DNA of 64,000 nucleotides from contig NZ_FNTJ01000001.1 of NCBI RefSeq assembly GCF_900105185.1, positions 4,546,501 through 4,610,500 on the forward strand, given 5' to 3'. Position numbers and translations under genes: made by a program. Under the pieces are notes generated by a model, which was not told the DNA's origin, did no database searches, and saw only the letters and a program-made list of their open reading frames with translations. This stretch comes from Pseudomonas saponiphila. Its GTDB lineage: Bacteria > Pseudomonadota > Gammaproteobacteria > Pseudomonadales > Pseudomonadaceae. Of this stretch, positions 28,307-37,097 are shown piece by piece. Numbering within the stretch: position 1 is the stretch's first letter; every line of letters starts with the position of its first letter.

Positions 28307-28337
28307 GCCGCGGCTTTGCCCAATGGCAAGCCGCGGC
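28307..28337. terminator. Hairpin between convergent EF-hand and permease genes
   Basis: GCCGCGGCTT (28307-28316) pairs with AAGCCGCGGC (28328-28337). No U tract, so termination is uncertain. It abuts the stop codon of the leftward gene. Confidence 0.5.
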
Positions 28338-29390
28338 TCAGCGCGGCTCCTGGGTCCGGGCCTGGCTGGCGCTCCAGTCCAGCAGCAGGCTGTAGGCCAC
28401 CGCCAACAGGGTCGGACCGATAAACAGACCGATAAAGCCGAAGGCAATCAGACCGCCGAACACTCCCAGCAACACAATCACCAGGGGCAGGTTGCCTCCG
28501 CGACTGATCAGGTAGGGTTTGAGCACGTTGTCGACGCCACTGATGATGAAGGTGCCCCAAATTCCCAGAAACACCGCCATGCCGTATTCGCCCTTCCAGG
28601 CCAGCCAGGCCGTAGCCGGAATCCACACCAGGGGCGGCCCCATGGGAATCAGGCTGAGCAGGAAGGTGACGATCCCCAGCACCAGCGCCCCTGGTACACC
28701 GGCAATCAGAAAACCGATCAGCGCCAGCAGGCCCTGGGCCGCAGCGGTGCCGATCACCCCGTTGACCACCCGTTGCACGGTGCCGGCGACCAGATCGATG
28801 TAGTAGCCGGCCCGATCGCCGATCAGCCGCTCCAGCAGTTTGTGTACGAACAACGCCAGGCGCGGACCGTCACGGTAGAAGAAAAACACGAAGACGATGC
28901 TCAGGGTCAGTTCGAGAATGCCGCCGCCGATCTGCGCACTGCGGGCCAGCAACCAGTTGCCCACCTGCCCCAGATACGGCTTGACGGCCAGCATCAGCGC
29001 CGCGCCCTGCTGATCGATGCTGTTCCACAGCCCGACCAGACGCTCCCCCACCAATGGCAGGCTGCCCAGCCAGGCGGGAGCCTCGGGCAGGCCGTCCACC
29101 TGCACGTCCTTGATGAAGGCCGTGGCATCGCGCACGTGATCCGCCAGGTTGAGCCCGAGCCAGACCAACGGCGCCGCCACCAGAACCATCCAGCCCAGGG
29201 TCAACAGGGCCGCCGCCAGGGATTCACGGCCATTGAGCCAGCGGGTCAGCAAACGCATCAGCGGCCAACTGGCAAAGGCCAGCACTGCCCCCCAGAACAG
29301 CGCCGACCAGAAAGGCGCCATCACCCAGAAGCTGGCACCGAACAACACCAGGAGCAGAATCTGCACCAGCAGGCGATCGTTATTGGGCAT
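28338..29390 (-). CDS. AI-2E/PerM-family permease
   Basis: 350-aa polytopic membrane protein of the AI-2E transporter family, with about eight hydrophobic segments. The N-terminus MPNNDRLLVQILLLVLFGAS has two close helices, and the central GYYIDLVAGTVQRVVNGVIGTAAAQGLLALIGF and GPPLVWIPATAWL stretches are typical. The family includes AI-2 exporter candidates and Na+/H+ antiporters, so function cannot be assigned. It is convergent with the EF-hand gene. Confidence 0.88.
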   Translation of the reverse strand: MPNNDRLLVQILLLVLFGASFWVMAPFWSALFWGAVLAFASWPLMRLLTRWLNGRESLAAALLTLGWMVLVAAPLVWLGLNLADHVRDATAFIKDVQVDGLPEAPAWLGSLPLVGERLVGLWNSIDQQGAALMLAVKPYLGQVGNWLLARSAQIGGGILELTLSIVFVFFFYRDGPRLALFVHKLLERLIGDRAGYYIDLVAGTVQRVVNGVIGTAAAQGLLALIGFLIAGVPGALVLGIVTFLLSLIPMGPPLVWIPATAWLAWKGEYGMAVFLGIWGTFIISGVDNVLKPYLISRGGNLPLVIVLLGVFGGLIAFGFIGLFIGPTLLAVAYSLLLDWSASQARTQEPR

Positions 29391-29459
29391 GAAATGTCTC
29401 GCACAAGGGTAAACGGAGAAGAGTAGGCGAACCCGCGAGTGCAGGCCGCCTGAAACAGC

Positions 29460-30275
29460 TTAACGCAGCAGTTCGAAGTGCAGCCCGGCCGCTTGGGTGT
29501 CGCCGGTTTCCATGCGCGTCGCCAGCACGCCCTGGCCAATCAGGGCCTGGCGCCAGGCTTCGGCCTGCTGACCGGACAGGCTGACCCGCAGCGTGGTGTC
29601 CAGGTTCAGCCCGCGGGAAAGCAGGTTGAGCCACACGGGCTGGGGATCGGTCAGCTTGGGCAGATCCAGCTTGCCGGTGTCCTTCAATTGCCGCAGCAGG
29701 GTCGCCGACGTGGGCAGCAAGTCGCCCAGGGCCGCGCTGGCGTCGAACTGTTCCACGTGCAGGTAGGCCCGGCGGTTACCCCGGGTAATGCTGTACAAGG
29801 CCACCAGGGAGTTGTCCTGGGGCGCCGCCAGGCGCAACAGCAGATAGGCTTGCTGCTCGTCGGCGCCCAACAGCTTGGCGTTGCCGAACACTTCATTGGC
29901 CCACAGGCTGCTCTCGCCGCAATCCCGGGCCTGGCACCAGAACAACAGCTCTGCCCCCTGTTTCTGCAGGGCTTCGCGAGCCAGGGTGAAGGCTTCGTTG
30001 GAAGTGCGTTCGGCGGGCAATTGGTAGGTGATGGCCGTGAGCTTGCCCCGGGCATTGACCTGGCCGTCGAAGCGCAATTGGCCGCTGATTCTGCGGATCG
30101 AGCCCAAGGGGTAGACACGCTCCTGCTCCACTTGCGGGCGGTAGTCGACGATTTGTGCATCAGTCAGACGCGGTACCAGGGGCAGGTCATGGCTGCCGGG
30201 CAGGTCGGCGGCAAGGGCCAGGGTGCTTAGCAAGGACAAGCCCAGAACACTGATTGAACGCATGGAAACTCTCAT
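29460..30275 (-). CDS. DUF4892 periplasmic protein
   Basis: 271-aa exported protein of the DUF4892 family with a Sec signal peptide ([19 protein letters not shown], cleavage after ALAA near residue 23). The mature part contains two cysteines ([18 protein letters not shown]) that may form a disulphide. No enzymatic motif. The ATG at 30275 overlaps the GST stop by 4 nt, which supports this start over the internal ATG at 30263. Function unknown. Confidence 0.85.
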   Translation of the reverse strand: MRVSMRSISVLGLSLLSTLALAADLPGSHDLPLVPRLTDAQIVDYRPQVEQERVYPLGSIRRISGQLRFDGQVNARGKLTAITYQLPAERTSNEAFTLAREALQKQGAELLFWCQARDCGESSLWANEVFGNAKLLGADEQQAYLLLRLAAPQDNSLVALYSITRGNRRAYLHVEQFDASAALGDLLPTSATLLRQLKDTGKLDLPKLTDPQPVWLNLLSRGLNLDTTLRVSLSGQQAEAWRQALIGQGVLATRMETGDTQAAGLHFELLR

Positions 30276-30931
30276 CGGATAAGCATGGCCTGGGCACCCT
30301 TGACGACGCTGGCGTCGTCACTGCGTTGCGGAACCTGCAAGCCACGCTGGACCGCAGGTCGGGCCTCCAGGGCCGCCATCCAGCGTTGCAGGGCCGGCAA
30401 GCCCTCTACCGAAACACCGGACCACTCATGACCGCGCACCCAGGGGAAGGTGGCGATGTCGGCAATGCTGTAGTCCCCGGCCAGGTACTCGACCTGTTGC
30501 AGGCGGGTGTCGAGGACTTCATACAGGCGTCGGGTTTCATGCTGATAACGATCGATGGCGCCCTGGAGCTTTTCCGGGAAATAGCGGAAGAACACGTTGG
30601 CCTGGCCCTGCATGGGCCCGATGCCGCCCATCTGGAACATCAGCCACTGCATGACGATCGAGCGGCCCTTGGCATCGGAGGGCAGCAGTTGGCCACTGCG
30701 CTCGGCCAGATACACCAGGATCGCGCCGGATTCGAATACGGGAAAATCGCCATTGTCTCGATCGACGATGGCCGGAATACGCCCATTGGGATTGATCTTC
30801 AGAAACGCCGGCGCCTTTTGCTCGCGCTTGTCGAAACTCAGGGCATGCACCGTGTAGGGCAATCCGAGCTCTTCAAGCAGGATGGAAACCTTGTGGCCAT
30901 TGGGGGTCGCAGCGGTGTACAGATCTATCAT
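30272..30931 (-). CDS. Glutathione S-transferase (YfcG/YghU-like)
   Basis: 219-aa GST. The thioredoxin-fold N-terminal domain starts [20 protein letters not shown] with the active-site TPNG, followed by [13 protein letters not shown] and [12 protein letters not shown] for glutathione binding. The C-terminal helical domain contains [14 protein letters not shown]. Features are those of Nu-class enzymes, which often act as disulphide-bond reductases on glutathione. The ATG at 30931 has GGGAG 7 nt upstream. Coupled to the DUF4892 gene. Confidence 0.9.
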   Translation of the reverse strand: MIDLYTAATPNGHKVSILLEELGLPYTVHALSFDKREQKAPAFLKINPNGRIPAIVDRDNGDFPVFESGAILVYLAERSGQLLPSDAKGRSIVMQWLMFQMGGIGPMQGQANVFFRYFPEKLQGAIDRYQHETRRLYEVLDTRLQQVEYLAGDYSIADIATFPWVRGHEWSGVSVEGLPALQRWMAALEARPAVQRGLQVPQRSDDASVVKGAQAMLIR

Positions 30932-30981
30932 GGTTGTCTCCCATTTCAACCCGCCCAGCCTCGACAGTTGACCCCGTCAAG

Positions 30982-31836
30982 TCAAGGAACGGCGAAAAAC
31001 CGATTGAAACAGTCTGCGACAGAGGTTGCGCCGACCTCATCGTTTAGGTGCAGATGATGGCCGCCCGGCAGCTGTTCCCGGCTAAAGGGTAGACGCTGCA
31101 GCAGGGACTCGTGCCGAGCCAGCATGCCGTCGGCAGCCACCACCAGCTGCGTCGGGCAACTGACCCGCTCGACGAAGGACATGGCCTGCTCCTCGGTCAG
31201 ACGCAGCGGCGACGCCAGGGTCAGGCGACTGTCGCTGCGCCAGGTATAGCCACCGGGCACCGGCATCAGCCCACGCACAGCCAGCAGCTCGGCGGCCTCG
31301 CGACTGACCGCCACCAGCCCCTTCATCCGCGCTTCGATGGCCCGTTCCAGCGTGCTGTAGACCGGCTTGCGCTTGTCCTGCAGGTCCAGTTGCGCCTGCA
31401 AGGCCATGCCTAGCCGTTCGGCGGCACCTGCGGCGCTGGCGGTCGGAGGAATCACACCGTCGATCAGGGCCAGATGGCTGACCCGCTCCGGCAGCGCCGC
31501 CGTCAGCACCAGCGACACGATCGCTCCCAACGAGTGTCCCATCAGGGCAAAGCGTTTCCAGCCCAGCTGTTCGGCCACCTGCAGCACGTCGTAGACGTAA
31601 TCCCACAGGGCATAGCCCGCACCCGGCGGACGGTGCCCGGAATGCCCGTGACCGGCCATGTCCAGGGCCACGATGCGCAAGCCTTTGAGCTTGGGCGCCA
31701 GCCGGGCGTAGCTGTTGGCGTTGTCCAGCCAGCCATGCAGGGCGATCACCGGCAGGCCGTCCTCGGGCCCGAACAGATGGGCCGCCAGCTCGATGTGGGG
31801 CAGGTTCAGGCGAACTTCCTCGACGACCTGGCTCAT
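30982..31836 (-). CDS. Alpha/beta hydrolase
   Basis: 284-aa alpha/beta-fold hydrolase. HGWLDNANSY forms the oxyanion region, the nucleophile elbow is GHSLGA (S in MGHSLGAIVSL) and the C-terminal catalytic histidine lies in GGHHLHLND. ALDMAGHGHSGHRP is typical of the fold. Soluble, no signal. Its start overlaps the stop of the second hydrolase gene by 4 nt. Substrate unknown. Confidence 0.9.
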   Translation of the reverse strand: MSQVVEEVRLNLPHIELAAHLFGPEDGLPVIALHGWLDNANSYARLAPKLKGLRIVALDMAGHGHSGHRPPGAGYALWDYVYDVLQVAEQLGWKRFALMGHSLGAIVSLVLTAALPERVSHLALIDGVIPPTASAAGAAERLGMALQAQLDLQDKRKPVYSTLERAIEARMKGLVAVSREAAELLAVRGLMPVPGGYTWRSDSRLTLASPLRLTEEQAMSFVERVSCPTQLVVAADGMLARHESLLQRLPFSREQLPGGHHLHLNDEVGATSVADCFNRFFAVP

Positions 31837-32633
31837 GCACAGCTCCGACGCTGTTCCCAGCGGGTGAAGAGTTCCTTGAGCAGGGTGGCGGTGGCTTCGG
31901 GCCGCTCAAGAGGAAACATGTGGCCGCCGGGCATGGTCAGCGACTCGCCCAGAGGCATGCGCCCCACGGCGCTGGTGTGATGCCGCATCACCACCCGGCT
32001 CTGCTGGCCGCGCACCACGGCCAGGGGCACCTTGAGCTGGCGAGCACTGCCGGGGCTGGTGTGCGGTACGCCGCGATAGATGCTGATCTCGGTCGCCGGG
32101 TCGAAGCGCAGGCGCAACCTGTCGCCCAAGGGTTGCAGGCCGTGCTGCAGGTAGGCATCCAGGCAATCCGGGTCGAAGGCCCGGAACAGGCTCTTGCGCG
32201 CAAAGTAGCTGCGCGCCGATTCGATATCGGCAAACTCCTCGCGACGACCCAGGGTGCGTCCGGCCGGAGTCAGGCGGTCGATGAAGCCAAAACGCTTGGC
32301 CGCACGGATCACCCATTGATCGGCCCGGGTCAGCACCGGCGAATCGAGCATGACCACGCCTCGATACAGCTGCGGACAACGCAGGGCGGCGTGCAGGTGC
32401 AGCACGCCTCCCAGGGAATGCCCGACGCCCCACACCGGCTGCGCCTGCTGTTGCAGGTGGTGAATCAATTCATCCACCAGGCTGCGCCAGTTATCGTCCA
32501 CCGGGAATCGCGGGTCGTGGGCGTGCTGCTGCAAATGAGCCACCTCGAACTCCGGCGCCAGGGCGGCAAACAACTTGCCGTATGTGCCGGAGGGAAACCC
32601 ATTGGCGTGAGCGAAAAACACCTGTTGCGACAT
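31833..32633 (-). CDS. Alpha/beta hydrolase
   Basis: 266-aa hydrolase with nucleophile elbow GVGHSLGGVLHLHA and C-terminal histidine in PGGHMFPLERPE. The N-terminus VFFAHANGFPSGTYG gives the oxyanion motif. It is related to, but clearly distinct from, the hydrolase encoded immediately downstream. The gene pair (4-nt overlap) is probably an old duplication kept as an operon. Substrate unknown. Confidence 0.9.
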   Translation of the reverse strand: MSQQVFFAHANGFPSGTYGKLFAALAPEFEVAHLQQHAHDPRFPVDDNWRSLVDELIHHLQQQAQPVWGVGHSLGGVLHLHAALRCPQLYRGVVMLDSPVLTRADQWVIRAAKRFGFIDRLTPAGRTLGRREEFADIESARSYFARKSLFRAFDPDCLDAYLQHGLQPLGDRLRLRFDPATEISIYRGVPHTSPGSARQLKVPLAVVRGQQSRVVMRHHTSAVGRMPLGESLTMPGGHMFPLERPEATATLLKELFTRWEQRRSCA

Positions 32634-32747
32634 ACCGACCTATCCATCCACCAAACCAACACCGATTGTCCGCAGGCCCTTGCCCCAGGGCAATGACCGT
32701 AACGGACAGGAATACTGACACCCAGGCTCAGCCTATGGCGCGCTAGC

Positions 32748-33191
32748 TCACTGTGCCGGCGGCGTTTGCCCCAGAGGCACCACGGCCATGGTCAGACGCG
32801 AGATGCAACTGGCCTTGCCTTCGTCGCTGCTCAGGCGAATATCCCAGACATGGGTGGTGCGCCCGATATGAATGGCCCTGGCCACCGCCGTCACCCGGCC
32901 GCTGCGCAAGCCCCGCAGGTGGTTGGCGTTGATCTCCAGCCCCACGCAATAGAACTTGCTGGCATCGATACACAGGTAGCTGGCCATGGAGCCGACGGTT
33001 TCCGCCAGCACCACCGAGGCTCCGCCATGCAGCAACCCGTAGGGCTGGTGAGTGCGATGGTCGATGACCATGCTGGCGGTCAGCGACTCCTCATCAAATG
33101 ACTCGAAGCGAATATCCAGCACTTCGCCGATGGTGTTCTTCTGTGCCGCATTCAGTTGCTCGATGTTCGGAGTGGTGCGCCATAGGCTCAT
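32748..33191 (-). CDS. Hotdog-fold acyl-CoA thioesterase (PaaI/YdiI-like)
   Basis: 147-aa hotdog thioesterase. The central-helix motif GLLHGGASVVLAETVGSMAS (about 51-70) carries HGG and the catalytic E64; later strands contain GLEINANHLRGLRSG. It follows the acyl-CoA ligase gene by 33 nt on the same strand, so the two probably set the balance between acyl-CoA formation and hydrolysis. Related to menaquinone and phenylacetate-pathway thioesterases. Confidence 0.92.
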   Translation of the reverse strand: MSLWRTTPNIEQLNAAQKNTIGEVLDIRFESFDEESLTASMVIDHRTHQPYGLLHGGASVVLAETVGSMASYLCIDASKFYCVGLEINANHLRGLRSGRVTAVARAIHIGRTTHVWDIRLSSDEGKASCISRLTMAVVPLGQTPPAQ

Positions 33192-33224
33192 CGCTGCTTC
33201 CCTTCTGGGTGGTTTTTTTGTCGC

Positions 33225-34892
33225 TCAATCCTGCCACAGCACGGCTTCGCTGCGCTCGCTCCAGCTTTGAAAACTGGCGCCATAGGTGGCCTCGATCACA
33301 TTGCGCTTGATCTTCAGGGTCGGGGTCAGAAAGCCGTTCTCCACGGCCCAGTTGTCCTTGACCACCACCAGCCGGTGCAGGCGCTCGTGCTTGTCCAGGC
33401 CGCCATTGACCTGGGCCAGCAGGTTTTCCAGGCTGCTGTGCAGCCCTTCGCGGGAACTGCCGCCAGCCGCCTGCCAGCCCGCCGCCGAAAGCACGCACAA
33501 CCCCAGAGGCGCGCTCAAACCGTCTCCCACTACACACACCTGCTCGATATGGGCATGCACGGCCAGGCGATTTTCGATGGGTGCCGGGGCCACGTACTTG
33601 CCCTTGCTGGTCTTGAAGATTTCCTTGAGCCGGCCGGTCAGGCGCAGATTGCCGGCCCCGTCCTGCTCGCCCTTGTCGCCGGTGCGCAGAAAGCCGTCCT
33701 CGGTGATGGTCTCGGCGGTCTTCTGCGGGTCCTTGTAATAGCCCAGCATGGTGGCCCCGCTGCGTACCTGGACCTCGCCCGCGTCATCGATACGCACTTC
33801 AACCCCGGGACAAGGCCGGCCGATCCAGCCCGGCAAATGCTCCCCGGAACGCCCTATGTGGGAATAGCCGCAACTCTCGGTCATGCCGTAAACCTCTAGC
33901 ACGTCCAGGCCCAGCCGGCGATACCAGTGCAGCAGCGCCTGGGGCACTGGCGCCGCCCCGGACAAGGCCACGCGCAAGGCGTCCAGCCCAAGCCCGGTCA
34001 GCACCTTGTGGCCGACGCGCTTGCCGATCAACGGCAGGCTCAAGAGCAAGTCCAGGCGCTTGGCCGGCACCTTGCTGTAGACCCCCATCTGGAACTTGGT
34101 CCAGATTCGCGGCACACCGAACAGTGCCGTGGGCCGGGCCCGCCGCAGGTCGTCCAGGAAGGTATCGAGGCTCTCGGCGAAGAACACCGTCTGCCCGGTA
34201 TAGATCGCCGCCATCTCGACAAACATGCGCTCGGCCACATGGCACAGCGGCAGATAGGACAGCAGGCGATCCCCCGGGCCCAGGCCGAAGAGTTGTGTCC
34301 CGTGAGTGGCGGCAAACCCCAGATTGCCGAAGCTGTGCATCACCCCCTTGGGCAGGCCCGTGGTACCGGAGGTGTAGATGATGGTGGCCAGCTGATCGGC
34401 CGGCGGACTCGGACTGTCAGCCAACGGCTGACAGCCTTGCAGATCGTCCCAGGTGCAATCGAAAGTGCCTTCGGGGGCCAGCGGCAGGCGCACGGTGGGC
34501 AGACCGGGCCTGATCCCCGGGGCCATGCCCGGCCAGTCATCGAGCTTGCCGATGAACACCAGGAGCGATTCGGAATGCTCCAGTACCTGGGCCACCGAAT
34601 CGGCGGTGAGGTTGGGATACAACGGCACCGACACATGCCCGGCCATCCAGATCGCCAGGTCGCTGATGATCCAGTGCGCGGAATTCTTGCCGATGATTGC
34701 GATGTGACTGCCCGGGGGCAACTGGCGCTCTCGCAGCCATTGGGCGGCGCGACGGGCCTGCTGGCCGACCTCGAACCAGCTCAGCTCCTGCACCTGCCCT
34801 CCGGCGCTGGGCTGAACCAGAAAGCGTTGCTGGGGATGACGAGCCTCGCGCTCGTAGAACACTTGCAGCGGCAAACGAAAAGCAGCAGCCAT
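33225..34892 (-). CDS. AMP-binding long-chain acyl-CoA synthetase family protein
   Basis: 555-aa adenylate-forming enzyme. Core motifs are IIYTSGTTGLPKGVMH (P-loop), YGMTESCGY, LRTGDKGE and the C-terminal KTSKGKYVAPAPIE. LACS-like features such as LPLCHVAERMFVEM and the long C-terminal lysine segment suggest fatty-acid activation. The ATG at 34892 (MAAAFRLPLQ) has AAAGGAG 7 nt upstream; the GTG-extended reading to 34934 is less likely. Linked to the thioesterase gene. Confidence 0.92.
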   Translation of the reverse strand: MAAAFRLPLQVFYEREARHPQQRFLVQPSAGGQVQELSWFEVGQQARRAAQWLRERQLPPGSHIAIIGKNSAHWIISDLAIWMAGHVSVPLYPNLTADSVAQVLEHSESLLVFIGKLDDWPGMAPGIRPGLPTVRLPLAPEGTFDCTWDDLQGCQPLADSPSPPADQLATIIYTSGTTGLPKGVMHSFGNLGFAATHGTQLFGLGPGDRLLSYLPLCHVAERMFVEMAAIYTGQTVFFAESLDTFLDDLRRARPTALFGVPRIWTKFQMGVYSKVPAKRLDLLLSLPLIGKRVGHKVLTGLGLDALRVALSGAAPVPQALLHWYRRLGLDVLEVYGMTESCGYSHIGRSGEHLPGWIGRPCPGVEVRIDDAGEVQVRSGATMLGYYKDPQKTAETITEDGFLRTGDKGEQDGAGNLRLTGRLKEIFKTSKGKYVAPAPIENRLAVHAHIEQVCVVGDGLSAPLGLCVLSAAGWQAAGGSSREGLHSSLENLLAQVNGGLDKHERLHRLVVVKDNWAVENGFLTPTLKIKRNVIEATYGASFQSWSERSEAVLWQD

Positions 34893-35064
34893 GACTCGCT
34901 CCTTTGTTTTTATTCTGTTCGCGACACCAACCAAGCACTTGCTCGGTCGACTATTCCACGCACAAAGGAGGGCTGCAAGTTAAGAAATGTAGCGCCGTAC
35001 CACCGGGTGTCGGTCACCCTGACGGACCTGCGGCGGCCAGGAACTGTCTGGCCGCCGAGGCGCT

Positions 35065-35514
35065 CTAGGGATGCTTGACGCTATTGAGGGTCATCAGCCC
35101 CGCCAGCGGCCAGTCGCCTTCCAGCTCCGCCAGGCTGGCGGTATTCATGGGCTGGGGATCACGCAGATGACCGTGCTGCAACAAGCCGATCAGCTTGCCG
35201 ACCAAGGGTTGGTGGCTCACCAGCAGCAGGTTGTCGGCACTGTCCAGATGCTCCAGCACCTGCAACGGGTTGGCCTCCGGCGTCAACCAGGGCACCGTGC
35301 GGATCTCACCCTCGAAGCCCAGGGCCTGACGCACCAGTTGCGCCGTTTGCTGGGCTCGTACATAGGGACTGGCGATGATCGCGCTGATGGGCTGGCCAAT
35401 CAGCTGCGCGGCGCTGCCGAGCACTTCCTGGCGACCGTGGGCCGTAAGGTTGCGCTGGTCATCGCTGGCCGCATGGGGTTCGGCCTGGCCATGGCGCAGT
35501 ACCCACAACTTCAC
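35065..35514 (-). CDS. sixA: Phosphohistidine phosphatase SixA
   Basis: 149-aa histidine-phosphatase superfamily member. The catalytic RHG motif is at 7-9 (MKLWVLRHGQAEPHA), the second arginine in ASPYVRAQQTA and the second histidine in LLLVSHQPLVG. It removes phosphate from histidine in HPt domains (ArcB) or PtsN-type proteins. The start overlaps the DUF4389 gene by 4 nt. A hybrid kinase lacking its own HPt is encoded nearby, but a functional tie is only speculation. Confidence 0.92.
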   Translation of the reverse strand: MKLWVLRHGQAEPHAASDDQRNLTAHGRQEVLGSAAQLIGQPISAIIASPYVRAQQTAQLVRQALGFEGEIRTVPWLTPEANPLQVLEHLDSADNLLLVSHQPLVGKLIGLLQHGHLRDPQPMNTASLAELEGDWPLAGLMTLNSVKHP

Positions 35515-35858
35515 AGCTTGGGCTCCTCGTCGCGCACCGGGTGGGGCGCCGGCGGCACACTGTGGGGAGCTTCCCCTTCAGGGGCCCGCGGGGTTGGCCA
35601 ATCGGCGAACGGCCAGGGTTTCTGCTCGGTGTGGAAGCTGCCGAACCGGCCAATCTGCGCCAGGAACTGGCTCAGGCTGTCGCCAAAGTTCATCAGGCCG
35701 GCATTCGGCGCGCCGTAGATCAGGCGATAGATCAACTGCACCAGGACCAAAACGCCAAGAAGAAACTGCGCCACCTGCCACACCAGCAGGAACACCAGCA
35801 TCCACAGCACGCGCAGGAGGATGGATTCGTATTTGGCTTCGGAATTCGTATCGTTCAT
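35511..35858 (-). CDS. DUF4389 membrane protein
   Basis: 115-aa protein. A charged N-terminus leads into one long or two closely spaced hydrophobic segments (about 15-47, LRVLWMLVFLLVWQVAQFLLGVLVLVQLIY). A cytoplasmic Pro-rich tail follows (RAPEGEAPHSVPPAPHP). DUF4389 has no known function. It lies between gpsA (18 nt) and sixA (4-nt overlap), all in one transcript. Confidence 0.88.
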   Translation of the reverse strand: MNDTNSEAKYESILLRVLWMLVFLLVWQVAQFLLGVLVLVQLIYRLIYGAPNAGLMNFGDSLSQFLAQIGRFGSFHTEQKPWPFADWPTPRAPEGEAPHSVPPAPHPVRDEEPKL

Positions 35859-35876
35859 GTCTGGCTCCTGTGCTAC

Positions 35877-36902
35877 TCAGTTGAACCCGCTGGTGGAGAT
35901 AAAGTCGACGTCGGTTTTCGGCTCGCCACGCATCAACAGCTCGATCACCTGGTTCAGCGTCCGCCCTTCGAAAAGAATCGCATGCAGGCCGGCTACCAGC
36001 GGCATATAGACGCCCAGTTCCTGGGCCTTGGCCTTGAGCACCTTGAGGGTGTTGACGCCCTCCGCCACTTCGCCCAGGCGAGTCACCGCGTCCTCCAGGC
36101 TCAGGCCCTGCCCCAGGGCAAAGCCCACCTGGTAGTTGCGGCTCTTGGGCGAGGAACAGGTGACGATCAGGTCGCCGACCCCGGCCAGACCGAGGAAGGT
36201 CATGGGATTGGCGCCCTGGCTGACGGCAAAACGGGTCATCTCCGCCAGGGCACGGGTAATCAGCATGCTCTTGGTGTTTTCCCCCATGCCCAGGGCCACC
36301 GCCATGCCGGCGATGATCGCGTAGACGTTCTTCAACGCCCCGCCCAGCTCGACGCCAAAGCGGTCGGCACTGGCATAGACGCGGAACGTCCGCCCGTGCA
36401 ACGCCGCCTGGACCCGCTGGCAGAGCTCTTCGTCTTCGCTGGCGACCACGGTGGCGGTCAGCGCATGCTCGGCCACTTCCCGGGCCAGGTTGGGGCCCGA
36501 AAGCACGCCAATACGCGCCTGCGGGGCAATGTCTTCGAGGATCTCGCTCATCAGCTTGAAGGTCTGGGCCTCGATGCCCTTGGTCAGGCTGACCAGCAGC
36601 TTGCCGCTCAACAACTGCGCGTGGGGCGCCAGGACCGAGCGCAGCGCGCTGGAAGGCAAGGCGACGAAGCACAGGTCACAGTCATTCAGGGTGGCCAGCA
36701 GGTCGGTGACCGGTTCCACCGCCGGATGAATCTTGATGCCCTTGAGATAGCGCGGATTCTCGCGATTGACCCGAATGGCCTCGGCCTGCTCGGGATCGCG
36801 CATCCATTGCCGCACCGGGTGACCGTTTTCGGCCAGCAGATTGGCCACGGCGGTACCAAAACTTCCGCCTCCCAGGACCGCAATAGGGCGCTGTTGTGTC
36901 AT
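35877..36902 (-). CDS. gpsA: Glycerol-3-phosphate dehydrogenase [NAD(P)+] GpsA
   Basis: 341-aa biosynthetic enzyme that reduces dihydroxyacetone phosphate to sn-glycerol 3-phosphate for phospholipid synthesis. The Rossmann motif GGGSFGTA is at 11-18. Catalytic and substrate segments include [11 protein letters not shown] with the conserved lysine, and [12 protein letters not shown]. The ATG at 36902 ([12 protein letters not shown]) fits the family; the frame stays open to 37013. First gene of gpsA-DUF4389-sixA, divergent from the TonB receptor gene. Confidence 0.97.
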   Translation of the reverse strand: MTQQRPIAVLGGGSFGTAVANLLAENGHPVRQWMRDPEQAEAIRVNRENPRYLKGIKIHPAVEPVTDLLATLNDCDLCFVALPSSALRSVLAPHAQLLSGKLLVSLTKGIEAQTFKLMSEILEDIAPQARIGVLSGPNLAREVAEHALTATVVASEDEELCQRVQAALHGRTFRVYASADRFGVELGGALKNVYAIIAGMAVALGMGENTKSMLITRALAEMTRFAVSQGANPMTFLGLAGVGDLIVTCSSPKSRNYQVGFALGQGLSLEDAVTRLGEVAEGVNTLKVLKAKAQELGVYMPLVAGLHAILFEGRTLNQVIELLMRGEPKTDVDFISTSGFN

Positions 36903-37097
36903 ATGCAATCCGTTTATCCATAGCAGTGGCGATGGCGGCATTATACGGGGCGCTTTTCCCACCACCAGCCCCACCGGCCATTCAGGCAACCTGTCGGGAA
37001 CACGCGCGGTCATTCGGGGAATGTCGGGCTTATCGACTGGAAAACTCGACTGTCTCGGTTAACATGCGCGCCATCTTTCAAGATTCAAGGCTATGCC